64,000 nt of DNA from Candidatus Zhuqueibacterota bacterium (GCA_022616415.1 JAKEEU010000105.1:1-64000), one strand, 5' to 3'. Shown: positions 10,143-20,700, counted from the stretch's first letter. Made by a program: numbers and translations. The notes: generated by a model not told the origin, from the sequence alone.

Positions 10143-11423
10143 ATGGATAAGATGTGGACGGTGTTGCGGCGGGAATATCTTTCGCGCGTCAAAACCAAGG
10201 GATTTATCATTGGAACGATTACCTTGCCGCTTTTTATGCTGGCCATGTTTGTCGTGCCGGTGTTGTTGGTGTTTCTTAAAACGGACGAGTCGAAGGACAT
10301 CGTGGTGGTCGATCAAACCGGCGCCGTTTTTGATTCGCTCTACGCCGCATTGGATGAAACGAATGAGGCCGGAAAGCGGCTTTACAATTTTATCAAACAA
10401 GATGTCCTGGCCGCAGAGCTTGACACGGTTAAAGCCTCTTTGTCCGCGCGAGTGGATAGGGGCGGATTAGACGGTTATATCATCATCCCGGCTGCGGTTT
10501 TTGACAGTGCCGCGGCGGAATATTACGGCAAAAACGTGAGCAACGAGATCGAGAACGACGATTTTGAAGACGCCATCTCGGACATTGTGACGGCAATGCG
10601 CATCGAACGCAGCGGCTTGAACGCCGAGCAGGTCCATAAAATGGTTCGTCCGATCAACTTGAGCGTGAAAACCAGCGGCGAGGAGGAAAAGGATCCGGGC
10701 TTTACTTTTGTGATCGCCTATTTTCTCGGATTCTTCATCTATATCGCCATGTTCATTTACGGCGCCATCGTCATGCGCAGCGTGATCGAGGAGAAAGTCT
10801 CACGCGTCATCGAAGCGGTGATCTCCTCGTTGAAGCCGTTTCATCTTATGGCGGGAAAAATTTTCGGCGTCGGCGCCGTTGGGCTGACGCAATTTTTGAT
10901 TTGGGCGCTGGCGATGGGCTTGCTTTCTCTTTATGGCTTGCAGCTTGCGGGGCTCTTCGTTTCCGACCCGTCGAAGGTTCAAAGTGTCGATCTCCCCAGT
11001 ATCTCGCTGATGACTCTGGGGTTTTTCGTGCTCTTTTTCGTGCTCGGTTATTTTCTTTATTCGACTTTGTATGCCGGCGTCGGCGCGATGGTCAACTCCG
11101 AGCAGGAAGCGCAACAATTTCTGATTCCGGTCAGCTTGTTCATCGTGGTGCCGATTTTGATGATGACGTACATCATTACCAACCCCAGCAGTCAAACCTC
11201 GGTGATCATGTCTTTGATACCGTTTTTCGCGCCGATTATCATGCTGGCTCGCATCGTGGTGGAACCTCCGCCGTTCTGGCAAATCGCGCTCTCCATCCTG
11301 CTGATGGTCGCGGCGATTCTCGGCATGATTTGGGTGGTCGGCCGCATTTACCGCGTCGGCGTGTTGATGTACGGCAAGCGCCCGACCCTGCCGGAAATCA
11401 TCAAATGGATTAGATACGCCTAG
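10143..11423 (+). CDS. ABC-2 type permease (NatB-like), paralogue of the preceding gene
   Basis: Near-identical N- and C-terminal motifs (LRREYLSRVKTKGFIIGT; VVGRIYRVGVLMYGKRPTLPEIIKWIRYA). Confidence 0.88.
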   Translation: MDKMWTVLRREYLSRVKTKGFIIGTITLPLFMLAMFVVPVLLVFLKTDESKDIVVVDQTGAVFDSLYAALDETNEAGKRLYNFIKQDVLAAELDTVKASLSARVDRGGLDGYIIIPAAVFDSAAAEYYGKNVSNEIENDDFEDAISDIVTAMRIERSGLNAEQVHKMVRPINLSVKTSGEEEKDPGFTFVIAYFLGFFIYIAMFIYGAIVMRSVIEEKVSRVIEAVISSLKPFHLMAGKIFGVGAVGLTQFLIWALAMGLLSLYGLQLAGLFVSDPSKVQSVDLPSISLMTLGFFVLFFVLGYFLYSTLYAGVGAMVNSEQEAQQFLIPVSLFIVVPILMMTYIITNPSSQTSVIMSLIPFFAPIIMLARIVVEPPPFWQIALSILLMVAAILGMIWVVGRIYRVGVLMYGKRPTLPEIIKWIRYA

Positions 11424-11429
11424 CGCGAA

Positions 11430-11537
11430 GATGGAGTAATGGAGCGATGGAGTATTGGATTGTTGGAGTGATGGATTAATGGGTTTCCAGCAATCCAACA
11501 ATCCAGTACTCCAATACTCCAGCCAACCAACAATCCG
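11430..11537. repeat. Heptad inverted-repeat element, copy 3
   Basis: TGGAGTAATGGAGCGATGGAGTATTGGATTGTTGGAGTGATGGATTA...CAATCCAACAATCCAGTACTCCAATACTCCA. Confidence 0.85.
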
Positions 11538-11742
11538 ACACCGACACCGTTTTTCATTTTGCGTGTGGAGATGCCTATGTAAAAAAACCCGTTGTGTTTT
11601 AGCGACAAATCTCAATAAACTTCAACGCTCATTGCAGCCCGCCGCGGGGCGGGGCGAATTTAATTCCTCAATCATTTCGATATTCCAAGCGGATGCGGTG
11701 ACGAGCGTGAAATGCTGCAAATCCATTTACCCAGGAGGTCTC

Positions 11743-13374
11743 ATGCGTAAACTCCGTATCGGCGTCGTCGATCTCGTCACCAAAGCGCCGACGCGCGCCT
11801 TATTCGCGCGCGTCATGCATGCCAATCTCGTGAGCATCATGCCCCAAGTCGTCGCCACGTGGTGTGAAGAAGAAGGTCATGACGTCACGTTCGTGTGTTA
11901 CACCGGTTTTGAAAATCTGCTCGAGGAGTTGCCGGATGACGTCGATCTCGTTTTCATCGGCGCGTTCTCGCAAGCGGCGCAGCTCGCGTACGCGTTGAGC
12001 AATCTTTTCCGATCCAAAGGCGCCGTAACCGTGCTCGGCGGCCCGCACGCGCGCTGCTACCCGCAGGACGCGCAGAAGTACTTCGACTACGTGCTCGGCT
12101 TCACAGACAAGGCCTTGATCCGCGACGTCTTGCAAGACTGTTCGGCGCACCGCCCCGCCGGCGTTTACCTCGCGGCAAGCCAGCAGCCGCTCGCACTCCC
12201 CGGCGTGCGCGAGCGCTGGAGGTTCATCGAGCCGACGCTCCGCAAAGCACCCCTGATCAAAATCGTTCCGATGCTCGGCAGCTTGGGATGTCCATATACC
12301 TGCAGTTTTTGCATCGATGCGACGGTACCTTATCAGCCGCTGGATTTCGAGCAGATGAGGGGAGACCTGCGCTTTCTTTTGCAAAAGTTTCCGCGGCCAC
12401 GCGTCGGCTGGCACGACCCGAACTTCGGGGTTCGCTTCGACGATTACATGGACGCGATCGAAGAGGCCGTTCCTGCGAACAGCATCGATTTTATTGCCGA
12501 GAGCAGTCTGTCCTTGCTGGCGGAGCCGCATCTCAAGCGCCTGCAGCGAAACGGCTTCAAAGCCATCCTGCCCGGCATCGAGTCGTGGTATGACCTCGGC
12601 AACAAATCCAAAAGTGGCGCGCTGAAGGGCATGGACAAAGTCCGGCAGGTCGCTGACCACGTCAATATGATTTTGCGGTACATCCCTTACATACAAACCA
12701 ATTTCGTGCTCGGACTCGACGTGGACGAAGGGCCGGAACCTTTCGAGTTGACTAAACGATTTATAGATATGGCGCCCGGCGCGTTTCCCGGCTATTCTTT
12801 GCTCTCGGCGTTTGGTCAGGCTGCGCCGCTCAATCTTGAATATCAGAGCGCCGGCCGCGTCATACCCTTTCCCTTCCACTTTTTGAACAACAATCACGCC
12901 ATGAACGTCAAGCCGAAGAACTATTCCTGGCCGGAATTTTACGACCATGTCGTCGATCTGACCACGTACACCTTTTCGTGGCGCGCGATCTACAACCGCT
13001 ACAAAGCAATCGGCGATACGATTCCGCGTTGGATGAATGTCGTGCGGGGCGTATCGTCGGAAGGCTTTGGCCGGATCAAGTATCATAAACAGGTACGCCA
13101 CCTGCTTGGCGCCGACCCGCAGTTCCGCAGCTATTTCGAACAGGGAACAGCCGAACTGCCACGGTTCTTTGCTGAACGGCTACGCAATGACCTGGGGGAA
13201 ATGTGGGAATGGCTTCCGAAAGGGGCGTTGCACCACGATCCCAATGCCTATCTCAAATCACAGAACGGCCACGCACCAACCCCGGTCAGCGTTAGAGGCA
13301 CAAGGATCTCGACAAATCCAAGCGCTGCGACCGCCGCCCCGATGTCCGGTTCAGCCGTCGCTGTTTCGGCATGA
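11743..13374 (+). CDS. B12-binding-domain radical SAM protein
   Basis: SD AGGAGG before ATG 11743; Rossmann-like N-terminus; LGCPYTCSFCIDA CxxxCxxC motif. Confidence 0.85.
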   Translation: MRKLRIGVVDLVTKAPTRALFARVMHANLVSIMPQVVATWCEEEGHDVTFVCYTGFENLLEELPDDVDLVFIGAFSQAAQLAYALSNLFRSKGAVTVLGGPHARCYPQDAQKYFDYVLGFTDKALIRDVLQDCSAHRPAGVYLAASQQPLALPGVRERWRFIEPTLRKAPLIKIVPMLGSLGCPYTCSFCIDATVPYQPLDFEQMRGDLRFLLQKFPRPRVGWHDPNFGVRFDDYMDAIEEAVPANSIDFIAESSLSLLAEPHLKRLQRNGFKAILPGIESWYDLGNKSKSGALKGMDKVRQVADHVNMILRYIPYIQTNFVLGLDVDEGPEPFELTKRFIDMAPGAFPGYSLLSAFGQAAPLNLEYQSAGRVIPFPFHFLNNNHAMNVKPKNYSWPEFYDHVVDLTTYTFSWRAIYNRYKAIGDTIPRWMNVVRGVSSEGFGRIKYHKQVRHLLGADPQFRSYFEQGTAELPRFFAERLRNDLGEMWEWLPKGALHHDPNAYLKSQNGHAPTPVSVRGTRISTNPSAATAAPMSGSAVAVSA

Positions 13375-13411
13375 AGTGCTCTTTCGTGCTGCTTTAAAAA
13401 ATGCGTCGCAC

Positions 13412-13442
13412 CCGGCGGAGCCGATTTATTGGGCTCCGCCGG
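13412..13442 (+). terminator. Hairpin downstream of the radical SAM gene
   Basis: Perfect 11-bp stem CCGGCGGAGCC...GGCTCCGCCGG, no strong U-tract. Confidence 0.5.
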
Positions 13443-13659
13443 TTAAGGATTCAAAGACAGAAATGAAGTTGTTCGTGCCGCCGTCAATTGATCACGTGAT
13501 TACTTAAAGCGGCAAAGCTTGAGAGAGTCGATGGAGTTGATAGATTTTGGTTTAAGCAATAAATGAGATTAATGGGGCAAGTCAAGCTGGCCATAAAAAC
13601 CCACCTCAAATTACCACGCGGAAAATAACCTGGCCAATTTGCTGGACACAAAAGCAGAG

Positions 13660-13698
13660 ATGAAAAACTTTTCATCTTGTTTTCACCCCGATTTCATG
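13660..13698 (+). promoter_or_regulatory. 11-bp-periodic TTTCAY element, copy A
   Basis: ATGAAAAACTTTTCATCTTGTTTTCACCCCGATTTCATG; repeats at 13670, 13681, 13692. Confidence 0.75.
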
Positions 13699-13761
13699 TT
13701 TCGGCTTTATCTTGAAAGCGTGTTTTAGCCAATCCTTCCGGCAGAATAATGGAGCCATATT

Positions 13762-14184
13762 ATGCAAAAGAGCCTAAGAGTTGTCGAGCTTGAATGCAAG
13801 GAGCTCAAGAACAAACAAAAGATGACTCGAATCGGATATTCGGATGATCGGGAGATGGTTTGGTTTCGATGCCAGGGGTGCGGGATGAATCATGCTTTTC
13901 CATTCGCCACCATGATGCGCGACGGCCTCATCCCGCAGTCTAAAAAGAAAAAAACAGAAAATAATTCCGAACCACTCTCGACGGCGCCGGTCGAATATTC
14001 ACCCTCCGGAGTCTATCAGGTTGGGCAGCGAATTCATCATGCCGTTTTGAACGACATCGGCAAGATTATCTCTGAAAACACCGCGAACGGCCACGGCAAA
14101 ATCGTGGTGGCCTTTGAAAAGTCCGGAAAGAAAATTTTGGTACACGGCTTAACTACCAGCCTGGAAGAATATGTAAATCAGTAA
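13762..14184 (+). CDS. Small protein with C-terminal UvrD/PcrA-type Tudor-like (DUF3553-like) domain
   Basis: GVYQVGQRIHHAVLNDIGKIISENTANGHGKIVVAFEKSGKKILVHGLTTSLE; N-terminal FRCQGCGMNHAF resembling a metal site. Confidence 0.55.
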   Translation: MQKSLRVVELECKELKNKQKMTRIGYSDDREMVWFRCQGCGMNHAFPFATMMRDGLIPQSKKKKTENNSEPLSTAPVEYSPSGVYQVGQRIHHAVLNDIGKIISENTANGHGKIVVAFEKSGKKILVHGLTTSLEEYVNQ

Positions 14185-14206
14185 AATTTTGCGGACAAGG
14201 TTTCCC

Positions 14207-14491
14207 ATGACGGAAACAAGACTGAAAGAGAATCCGGCGCAACAGCCCTTGCGGGCGGCGAAGAACTTGCGAGAGCTTATTCAGCCGGCCATAGCAGGAA
14301 TGTTGATCGATCGCTTCTTTCGGGGCGATGCGGAAAGCTATTTTCTGTTCCTCGAGATTCTGGACAGCGCCCAAACCTGGACGGAGGCGGTGGAGTTGAT
14401 CGACGAGGAAGCCATCCGACGAGAGATTCACCCCTCGACGTTGCCGGCCATGAAACTCAAGCGCCTAATCAAGCGCAAATTTGGTGTTTAG
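14207..14491 (+). CDS. Hypothetical protein
   Basis: MTETRLKENPAQQPLRAAKNLRELIQPAIAG...; open frame in the co-directional cluster. Confidence 0.5.
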   Translation: MTETRLKENPAQQPLRAAKNLRELIQPAIAGMLIDRFFRGDAESYFLFLEILDSAQTWTEAVELIDEEAIRREIHPSTLPAMKLKRLIKRKFGV

Positions 14492-14521
14492 CGATGCCGA
14501 TCTACGAAAAGGAGGTGTTTG

Positions 14522-14699
14522 ATGAAGCGTGTGTTGATCATCGAATCGGAAATCGTCCCGCCAACAAGTCTATGCGGCGTTAACGCCGGATTTGACGATC
14601 CTGGTTGATGACGCCAAGCGCTTGGTCGACAGGAACGCCAAAATACCAACACCAAATCTCTTCACTTCAGCTCGCAATGGCAAGTTGGGCCGTTACTGA
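14522..14699 (+). pseudogene. Frameshifted mini-ORF
   Basis: MKRVLIIESEIV then +1 shift to RQQVYAALTPDLTILVDDAKRLVDRNAK...*; start preceded by AAAAGGAGGTGTTTG. Confidence 0.5.
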
Positions 14700-14843
14700 G
14701 ACATGACCACAGCTCAACTTTGGGCTTGCTTTCTTCAAGTAGAGATGTTAAATCTATGTAACCTGGTGAGTGAAACCATGCCAGTCCATGAATTGCTTTC
14801 AACCGCTGCACCAGAACTTGAATATCATTTGGAAGACAAGCCC

Positions 14844-15521
14844 ATGCGCCTGTTGGTGGTTGAAGATGAAAAGAAAGTGGCGGCGTTCCTGCGCAAAGGT
14901 TTGGAGCAGGAAGCCTATACCGTCGAGGTCGCCGGCAACGGCAAGCGCGCGCTGGAGCTGGCACTGAGCGAGCCGTATGATCTGATCATTCTCGATCTGC
15001 TGCTGCCGGGTTTGGATGGCATCAGCGTTTTGCGGGAATTGCGGCGGCAGCACGTTTCGGCGCCGGTGCTCATTCTCACCGCCCGCAAGGAAGTGGATGA
15101 TCGCGTCAGCGGCCTGGATGCCGGCGCTGATGATTATCTGGTCAAGCCGTTCGCTTTTGCAGAATTGTTGGCGCGGGTACGGGCCCTGTTGCGCCGCCAG
15201 GGCTCCGACCGCAGCGCGATTCTGCAAATAGCCGATCTCACCGTCGATCCGGTGACGCATCGGGTAACGCGCGGCGAGCGCGAGATCGAGCTGACGCCGC
15301 GCGAATATGCGGTGTTGGATTATCTCTTGCGCAATGCCGGCCGCGTGATGACGCGCACGCTCATTGCCGAGCACGTGTGGGATTATCATTTTGACAGCGA
15401 CACCAATCTCATCGACGTGTACGTGAAACGCTTGCGCGAGAAATTGGAAGCCGGCGGCGAGAAACGGCTGCTGCACACCGTGCGCGGCATCGGTTACGTC
15501 ATGCGCGAGGACGGGCGATGA
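14844..15521 (+). CDS. OmpR/PhoB-family response regulator
   Basis: MRLLVVEDEKKVAAFLRKGLEQ, LDLLLPGLDG, DDYLVKPFAFAELLARV; winged-helix ELTPREYAVLDYLLRNAG. Confidence 0.95.
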   Translation: MRLLVVEDEKKVAAFLRKGLEQEAYTVEVAGNGKRALELALSEPYDLIILDLLLPGLDGISVLRELRRQHVSAPVLILTARKEVDDRVSGLDAGADDYLVKPFAFAELLARVRALLRRQGSDRSAILQIADLTVDPVTHRVTRGEREIELTPREYAVLDYLLRNAGRVMTRTLIAEHVWDYHFDSDTNLIDVYVKRLREKLEAGGEKRLLHTVRGIGYVMREDGR

Positions 15522-16933
15522 AGGCGATCTCGTTGCGCGCGAAACTGACGCTGTGGTACTCGGCGCTGTTTGCGGTCACGGTGATCGCCTTTGCCTTCGC
15601 GGCGCAAGCGCTCCGCAGCCGCGCGCTGCTCAATCAATTCGACAACGAATTGCGCGACGAATTGCAGTGGGCGGAAATTCTGCTGACCACGATCAAAGTG
15701 GAGGCCTTGCTCACCGATGGCGAGGTGAAAGCCTCGTTGGTCACCCGAATTCGCGACGACATCGCCCAGCATTTTATGCTCAACCGCTCGACGCATTTGC
15801 TGGAGATTCGCGCGCGCAGCGGTCAGCTCATTTATCGCTCAGTTTCGCCTGATGACACACTGTCCCAACTCTTTGATGCGGAGGCACTGTTTGCTGATCC
15901 AACGACCGTGACTTACGGCAAGGATGATTTTCGCGTTTTGCAAAAGCAAACGCCGAAATATCTAATCAATTTGGCGGTGTCGCTGCGGCCACTTTACGAC
16001 ATTCAATGGCAGCTCGCGCGTACCTTTCTTTGGTTGGTACCGTTGGCGATGGCGGTAGCCGTCGGCGGCGGCTGGCTCCTGGCGAAATATTCGATGCGGC
16101 CGGTGACGCGCGTGATTCAAGCGGTGCGGCAAATCACCGCCACCAATTTGAGCCAACGCCTGCCAACCTATGCGGCGCAAGACGAAATCGGCGCGTTGGT
16201 GGAAACGGTGAATGATTTGATTGCGCGTATCGAACAGGGCGTCGGACGCCTCGAACAATTTTCGCAAAACGTGGCGCACGAGCTGCGCACGCCGCTAACC
16301 ATCTTGCGCGGTGAAATGGAGCTGGCGCTTTCCGGCAACGCCGGCGCTCCCGAATTGCGCCGCATCATTGCCAGCGCAATGGAAGAGATCAGCCGCGCCG
16401 CCAAAATTGTCGAGAGCCTGCTTTTTCTCGCGCACGTGGATGCCGGCAAGATGGAAACGAAAAAAGAGCGCGTCGCACTTGACCTCCTGGCTGCCGAGGT
16501 ATTTGAAGATGCGCAAGCGCTCGCAGAAGGTCGCCCGCTGCATCTGACGCTGACGGCGCCGGAGCAGGTGGTGGTGGCCGGCGATGCGAGCCGCTTGCGC
16601 CGGCTGTTGTTGAATTTGGTGGAGAACGCCATCAAATATACGCCCGAAGGTAAGGTGGAAATTGCCGTGCAGCGCGCCGACGCGCAGGCGATCATCACCG
16701 TGAGCGACACCGGCATCGGTATTGCGCCGGAGCATCTCGAACACATTTTCGAACGCTTTTATCGTATTGATCCCGACCGCAGCCGCGAAACCGGCGGCAG
16801 TGGCTTGGGGCTTTCCATCTGCGCGGCGATTGCCCACGCGCATGGCGGCGAGATTCACGTTGTCAGCGCGGTAGGCAAAGGCAGTACATTTGAAGTGAAA
16901 CTGCCGTTGGCAGAAAGTCGAAAAGAAGTTTAA
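15518..16933 (+). CDS. Sensor histidine kinase (HAMP + HisKA + HATPase)
   Basis: FSQNVAHELRTPLTILRGEMEL H-box, NLVENAIKYTPEG N-box, DTGIGIAPEHLEHIFERFYR; 4-nt overlap with the regulator. Confidence 0.95.
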   Translation: MKAISLRAKLTLWYSALFAVTVIAFAFAAQALRSRALLNQFDNELRDELQWAEILLTTIKVEALLTDGEVKASLVTRIRDDIAQHFMLNRSTHLLEIRARSGQLIYRSVSPDDTLSQLFDAEALFADPTTVTYGKDDFRVLQKQTPKYLINLAVSLRPLYDIQWQLARTFLWLVPLAMAVAVGGGWLLAKYSMRPVTRVIQAVRQITATNLSQRLPTYAAQDEIGALVETVNDLIARIEQGVGRLEQFSQNVAHELRTPLTILRGEMELALSGNAGAPELRRIIASAMEEISRAAKIVESLLFLAHVDAGKMETKKERVALDLLAAEVFEDAQALAEGRPLHLTLTAPEQVVVAGDASRLRRLLLNLVENAIKYTPEGKVEIAVQRADAQAIITVSDTGIGIAPEHLEHIFERFYRIDPDRSRETGGSGLGLSICAAIAHAHGGEIHVVSAVGKGSTFEVKLPLAESRKEV

Positions 16934-16957
16934 GCCGGCTTCCATTTATCCTCCCAG

Positions 16958-17017
16958 GCGGATTGCAGATATAATCGCTGATCTGTCGCCCCGCAGAAAA
17001 GCGTCTCTGCAATCCGC
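16958..17017. repeat. Hairpin with perfect 12-bp arms
   Basis: GCGGATTGCAGA ... TCTGCAATCCGC. Confidence 0.6.
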
Positions 17018-17131
17018 ATTTTGAAAATTAATAGGCTCCGATAGGTCGGGGTTTTATGCTGGCATAACCAACGGCGCTTGGATTTTCAAAGCGTCTAATC
17101 AAAACGAGTGAACTCAATTTGGAGATTGTCT

Positions 17132-17506
17132 ATGGCTATACTAAGTGCTACCCAATTGCTCGAGCAATGGGTGATGACTTTCAATCGTGGCGATGTTGAG
17201 GGCGCACAAAAATTGTATGCTCCGACTGCGGTGCAGGAAGAAATTGGCACCGGTCGCAAATTGAAAAAGGAAGAAATTCCGGCGGTGTTTCAGGGTTGGC
17301 GCAACGCTTTTCCCGATGCTGCCGGTAAAGTCACCCGCGTCATCGCCAGCCGCAACGAGATTTTTGCCGCGCTGCCGCTTGAAATGGGGACCAACCCAAC
17401 GGTTTTGGGGTTGCGGCCATTTCTCAAAGTAAAAAGTAGCAGGCGCGTTTTTACCATCGGCATATTGCTGGTCATGTTGATTTGGCTGATCAAGACGCTC
17501 GTTTAA
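17132..17506 (+). CDS. SnoaL-like protein with atypical hydrophobic C-terminus
   Basis: MAILSATQLLEQWVMTFNRGDVEGAQKLYAPTAV...FQGWRNAFPDAAGKVTRVIASRNEIFAAL; C-terminus RVFTIGILLVMLIWLIKTLV looks like a TM helix. Confidence 0.55.
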   Translation: MAILSATQLLEQWVMTFNRGDVEGAQKLYAPTAVQEEIGTGRKLKKEEIPAVFQGWRNAFPDAAGKVTRVIASRNEIFAALPLEMGTNPTVLGLRPFLKVKSSRRVFTIGILLVMLIWLIKTLV

Positions 17507-17519
17507 ATCTTTTGAAAAG

Positions 17520-17560
17520 ATGAAAATTTTTTTATCTGGCTTTCATTCCAAATTCATTTT
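17520..17560 (+). promoter_or_regulatory. 11-bp-periodic TTTCAY element, copy B
   Basis: ATGAAAATTTTTTTATCTGGCTTTCATTCCAAATTCATTTT; repeats at 17530, 17541, 17552. Confidence 0.75.
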
Positions 17561-17705
17561 TGCACTTCATATTTCTTGCAGGTACTTTGACGAATAAACG
17601 ACATCATCGGCGATGCAACGGAAACCGTCGCGGGTGATGCCATTGCAGCAGAAAATGATCTAACAACTTCGCCTAAACAGCACATTGTAGGACGGTGTCT
17701 GTAGG

Positions 17706-20700
17706 ATGCGCACTATTTCTGAGCTCTCGCGAGGGCTGCTCGTCAGAGACTCTTCGCCGGCAAAGGATACGCCGGAACAGCGGAGATCAAAAGCCCGCCC
17801 TCGATTTGCCGCACGGGTCACGATTTTCCTTCGATTTTGTTCAACAAAAGCCCGAGCGCTCAGTGCTAATATTCGGCGCGGAGCAATTGCCTTTTTAACG
17901 TGGGCGCGTCACCTTCTCCGTCAGCTCTTGCCCAAGCTGGATAAAGCGGTGGATGTTTTTGGCGATCACAGTTTCGCACTGGCTAAATCAAGCTGGGCGC
18001 TGCTGCGCAAAATCTTTGCCTTCATCAGGCGGTTGCCGCGGCCAGTAGTGATCGCAATTGCCGTTTTGCTTTTTGTCGCAGTCGTGATTTTGGAGCTGCG
18101 TACTTCCTGGTTCGAGGCTCACTACTTGGCCAGCGCCGCGCGCAAGCTGACCTACCAAGTGGAACCAGGGCCAAGCCCAGCGATTCGCTTTCCCAGAACC
18201 GGCCCTTATGACGAGCGCCTCGGTTATACGCGCCTGCCGGATTTCATGGCTAAATTACACGCCAAAGGATACGCGGTTACAGCGCAAGCCCGCTTTGCTC
18301 CGCCGCTGCTCACGCTGATTGATATGGGTTTCTTTCCGATCTATCGCGAAAAAAGCCAGGCGCAGCTTGACATTTTGGGGCAGAATGACGAGCGTCTCTT
18401 TGTCTTTCAGAGTCCGCAGCGCGTCTATCCTGCGTATGATTCCATTCCAGATCTCGTCGTCAAGACTTTGCTCTTTATCGAAGATCAGGAACTGCTGGAT
18501 GACCGCCATCGCTATCGCAATCCGGCCATCGAATGGGATCGTCTGGGCAAGGCGACGTTCGATCAAAGCCGGAAGCTCGTGGATTGGGATTATCAGGCCG
18601 GCGGCGGCAGCACGCTGGCCATCCAGATTGAAAAATTCCGTCATTCGCCGGAGGGACGAACGGTGGGTGCGCGCGAGAAATTTCGCCAAATCGTTTCTGC
18701 TTCCTATCGCGCTTATCTCGATGGCGCGGAGACGCTCCAGGCCCGGCGCCAAATCGTTCTCGATTACATCAACTCGGTACCGTTGGCTGCCGTACCTGGT
18801 TACGGCGAAGTCAATGGCTTGCCGGATGGCTTGTGGGCGTGGTACGGCGTTGATTTTGAGACAGTCAATCGTCTGCTCCAAAACGGCTCGCCCCTCGGCA
18901 ATGAAGAGTGGGCGCGCGCGTACCGCCAGGTGTTGAGCTTGTTTCTCGCGCAACGCCGGCCCGATTACTATCTGCGCGAAAATCCCCAGGCGCTCACCTC
19001 GCTTACCGATGCTTACCTGCATTTATTGGCACAAGCCGGCATCATCTCAGCGCCAATGCGCGAAGCCGTGCTGAAAACCCAATTGGAGTTGCGTCGAACC
19101 GCGCCGCCAATCTCTGAAATTTCTTTCACGCAACACAAAGCCACCAATGCCATTCGCGCTGATCTGCTTAGGCTTTTGGAATTGCCTAGCTTGTACGAGG
19201 TGGATCGTCTGGATTTGACGGTGAAAAGCACGCTGCACCGCCAGACGCAGAAAGAAGTTTCGAGTTTTTTGCAACAACTGCGCGATGCGACACAAGTGCA
19301 CGGGGCGGGGCTGCAAGGTGACCATCTGTTGAATGGACGCGACCCCTCGGCCATCGTTTGCAGCGTGACGCTTTACGAGGCCGGACGGAACGCCAACTAC
19401 CTCCGCGTGCAAGCCGATAACTTTGACCAGCCATTGGATATTAATGAAGGCGTCAAGCTCGAGCTGGGATCGACCGCCAAGCTGCGCACGCTGATTACTT
19501 ATTTGGAGATCGTTGCGGATTTGCACAAAAGCTACGTGAGTTTTTCGCCGGCACAATTGCGCAAAACTCGCGTCCCCGCTGCCGACCATTTGAGCCAATG
19601 GGCGCTGCAGTATCTGGCGACGACGAAGGACAGTAGCTTGTCCGCGATATTGGACGCCGCCATGAATCGCCGCTATGCCGCCAGTCCGGCAGAGGCGTTC
19701 TTCACCGGCGGCGGCCTGCATACTTTTGAAAATTTCAACCGCCAGGACAATGGCCGCGTCCTGCCGGTACGCGAGGCGTTTCACCACTCCGTCAATCTGG
19801 TCTTCATTCGACTCATGCGCGACATCGTCAATTACTACATGTTTCAAGACTCGGCTGCCACCGCGCAGCTTCTGCAAAACGGCCAAGACCCCAATCGCAA
19901 GGCTTACCTGGCGCGGTTCGCGGATTACGAAGGCCGCAAGTTCGTGTCGCGTTTTTATCGCAAATATCGCGGCAAGCACGCGGACGAGGCGATGGAAGTG
20001 CTGCTGCAAAGCGTTTCGCCGACACCGGTTCGCCTGGCTACGATTTATCGCTCCGTTGAGCCGAATGGGGATACTACCGCGTTCGCCGCGTTCATGCAAC
20101 ATCGCCTGCCCAATGTGAAATTTTCGGACGAGCAAATCCGCCAACTCTATGCGAGCTATTCTCCGGCGGCCTACAGTCTGGCCGACCGCGGTGTTTTGGC
20201 GCACGTTCATCCGTTGGAGCTGTGGACGGTGGCCTATCTGCGCCACCATCCACAGGCTGGCCTCACCGAAGTCATCAATGCCGGGGCCGAAGTGCGGCAG
20301 GAGGTGTACGCGTGGCTATTCAATACCCAACAAAAGAATACGCAAGATAATCGCATTCGGACGATGCTTGAGATCGAAGCGTTTGAGGAGATTCACCGCG
20401 CCTGGCAGCGTCTCGGTTATCCGTTTGAAGCGTTGGTGCCGTCCTATGCGACGGCCATTGGCAGCTCGGCGGACCGGCCTGCCGCGCTCGCGGAGCTGAT
20501 GGGCATTCTCCTCAACGATGGCATTCGCCAACCCACGTTGCGAATTCGACAATTGCGTTTCGCCACAGGCACGCCTTACGAGACGATTTTGCAGCCGGAG
20601 CTGAAAGCAGGGGAACAGGTTTTGTTGCCGGAAATTGCGCGGCTGGTGCGGCAGGAATTGATCGGCGTGGTGGAGCAAGGCACGGCGCAGCGGGTGCGGA

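Noticed and set aside
11455-11742. 96-aa N-terminal extension of the radical SAM ORF
   Set aside because: It translates the heptad repeat (MDCWSDGLMGFQQSNNP...); ATG 11743 has a proper SD (AGGAGG).
11800-13101. 433-aa ORF antisense to the radical SAM gene
   Set aside because: Shadow ORF; the radical SAM CxxxCxxC protein on the plus strand is convincing.
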